A program made the translations under genes and the position numbers. Shown one piece after another: positions 63,187-64,000 of a DNA stretch of 64,000 bases. The notes below the pieces were generated by a model. That model was not told the DNA's origin, searched no databases, and saw only the letters and a program-made list of their open reading frames with translations. Within the stretch, counting starts at the first letter, position 1. Each line of letters opens with the position of its first letter. The stretch comes from Aliiroseovarius sediminilitoris (lineage in GTDB: Bacteria > Pseudomonadota > Alphaproteobacteria > Rhodobacterales > Rhodobacteraceae), in NCBI RefSeq assembly GCF_900109955.1, contig NZ_FOJB01000001.1:1674001-1738000 (forward strand). The letters run 5' to 3'.

Positions 63187-63788
63187 GATTGAATGTCTTT
63201 CGGGCAGCGCTCTTTGCCTTTGGCCTTACCGTCACCGGAACAGCGGCAATCGCACACGAGTTCACCGCCGCGATTTTCGTGACCGGCGACAACCGCGAGT
63301 CGCGTCTCGCCGAGGCGGTCAACGGGTTTCTGCTCGCGGCAGACGAGCGCGACGGGCATCCAGCCGAAACATCCGATGGCCATCTTGGCGGGGTGGACGT
63401 GCAGGTTCTGCCACTGCCTGCCGAAGCCGCTGGTCGGGTCGTCGGATTGACCGGGTCACCGCAGTCGTCGCCTGATGTCCTGGTGGTGATGGGGTCAGAG
63501 ACGCTGACCTCCGCGACGCTTTCGGAGTTCGGATTCGACGGGGTTTTGATACATACAGGCGCGCTTCCCGACAATTGGGCAACTGAAGACGCCCCGGGCA
63601 GCTTTGCCGCGCGCTATCGCAGCGCATATGGCACCGCACCGACCGAGGCGGCGGCACAGGGATATAACGCTGCACGACGTTTGGATGCTGCGATCCGTCC
63701 GCTTGACGGGATTTCTCCGCGCAGGGCATTGGAAACCTCGCTTGCTGATACGGTGGACGGCATCAATTGGATGGAGGATACCCGATAA
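63183..63788 (+). CDS. Short periplasmic-binding-protein-like secreted protein
   Basis: 201 residues with a signal peptide (1-24, ending AIAHE). [32 protein letters not shown] resembles the first lobe of type-1 periplasmic binding proteins, and [26 protein letters not shown] the second, but it is about half the usual length. It overlaps the copper ATPase stop (ATGA), so it is co-expressed and may bind or chaperone metal in the periplasm. A collapsed paralogue of a larger sensor is possible. Confidence 0.7.
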   Translation: MRLNVFRAALFAFGLTVTGTAAIAHEFTAAIFVTGDNRESRLAEAVNGFLLAADERDGHPAETSDGHLGGVDVQVLPLPAEAAGRVVGLTGSPQSSPDVLVVMGSETLTSATLSEFGFDGVLIHTGALPDNWATEDAPGSFAARYRSAYGTAPTEAAAQGYNAARRLDAAIRPLDGISPRRALETSLADTVDGINWMEDTR

Positions 63789-64000
63789 CGGAAAACCGGT
63801 GTCAGTTTCCGATCTGGCGCCCAAAATTCTCAGCACAACCAGCTGGGTCGAAACCGGATGTCAAGCAGACCGCCCCCCTTCGTCAGATTGTCACGTGCTG
63901 CGCTGACACTTGCCTGAACGATGTCTTGGCCTGAACGCTCGTCTTCCTCTGTGACGGTCCCCAGTGCGTGATGAAACGCAGTAGCATCATGCAAGGGCCG
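63789..64000. other. Right end of window, no gene recognised
   Basis: About 210 bp after the last gene; no supported frame or clear terminator. A gene may begin beyond the window edge. Confidence 0.4.

Overview
The window looks like chromosomal or megaplasmid DNA of a marine-type alphaproteobacterium, most likely a Rhodobacterales/Roseobacter relative. The basis is the gene order and protein character of a full Kelly-Friedrich type sox cluster, moderate-to-high GC and typical alphaproteobacterial codon use. No rRNA, tRNA, CRISPR array or intact insertion sequence was recognised.

Region 1 (about 0.1-17 kb) is a sulfur-oxidation regulon: soxRS divergent from soxVXYZABCD, then soxW, a diheme soxE and soxF, a DUF302 protein, a two-piece YeeE/YedE sulfur transporter, a persulfide-dioxygenase-like hydrolase, a BLH-type sulfurtransferase, a SulP anion permease and an SDR. 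Together they oxidise thiosulfate/sulfide in the periplasm on the SoxYZ carrier, keep SoxYZ and the cytochromes reduced (SoxS/V/W), handle persulfides in the cytoplasm and move sulfur species across the membrane. Three copies of an ATTC-N8-GAAT palindrome lie upstream of soxX, the DUF302 gene and yeeE and are the likely operators of SoxR, an ArsR-family repressor with the paired cysteines of persulfide sensors.

Region 2 (17.2-26.1 kb, minus strand) is the most unusual part: a complex-I-like operon that reads nuoA, a NuoB-NuoD fusion, nuoH, J, K, L, M, N with overlapping ends. It has no nuoC, E, F, G or I. The NuoB part has lost the cluster-N2 cysteines and the NuoD part has lost its quinone-site motif. 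Between them lie three CxMHPE...CPxCGM heavy-metal-binding domains and a 15-fold Gly-His-Glu repeat. NuoJ carries a methionine-dense stretch. This predicts an ion-translocating membrane arm with a metal-binding rather than redox connector.

Region 3 (26.5-34 kb) holds accessory genes: DUF6629, a secreted protein, an orphan ethylbenzene-dehydrogenase-gamma-like heme protein, a DUF2231 membrane protein, a tiny EF-hand protein and an FAD oxidoreductase with a Cys/His tail. It also holds clear decay: a duplicated DUF6629 3' end and a frameshifted ECF sigma factor next to an intact small protein, echoing an intact sigma/small-protein pair at 50-51 kb. About 1 kb from 34.1 kb has no recognisable gene.

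Region 4 (35-64 kb) is a stress/microaerobic-style block: patatin-like lipase, saccharopine-dehydrogenase-like protein, a CopB-like P1B ATPase with a CPD motif, an arginine deiminase operon (YfcC transporter, arcA, arcB, arcC, SDR), a type II (archaeal-type) GAPDH with cyclopropane fatty acid synthase, two ECF sigma factors with Cys-rich ends, an EamA exporter, a DUF3141/PHA-synthase-like hydrolase, a FabI-like reductase, an orphan Rieske protein, a CBS-BON protein, a tiny Cys-rich protein, and a coupled set of MBL nuclease, AMP-phosphorylase-like enzyme, PRPP synthase, a membrane protein, a CPC-type copper ATPase and a short periplasmic protein. Copper/heavy-metal handling and energy conservation under low oxygen are the recurrent themes of regions 2-4.
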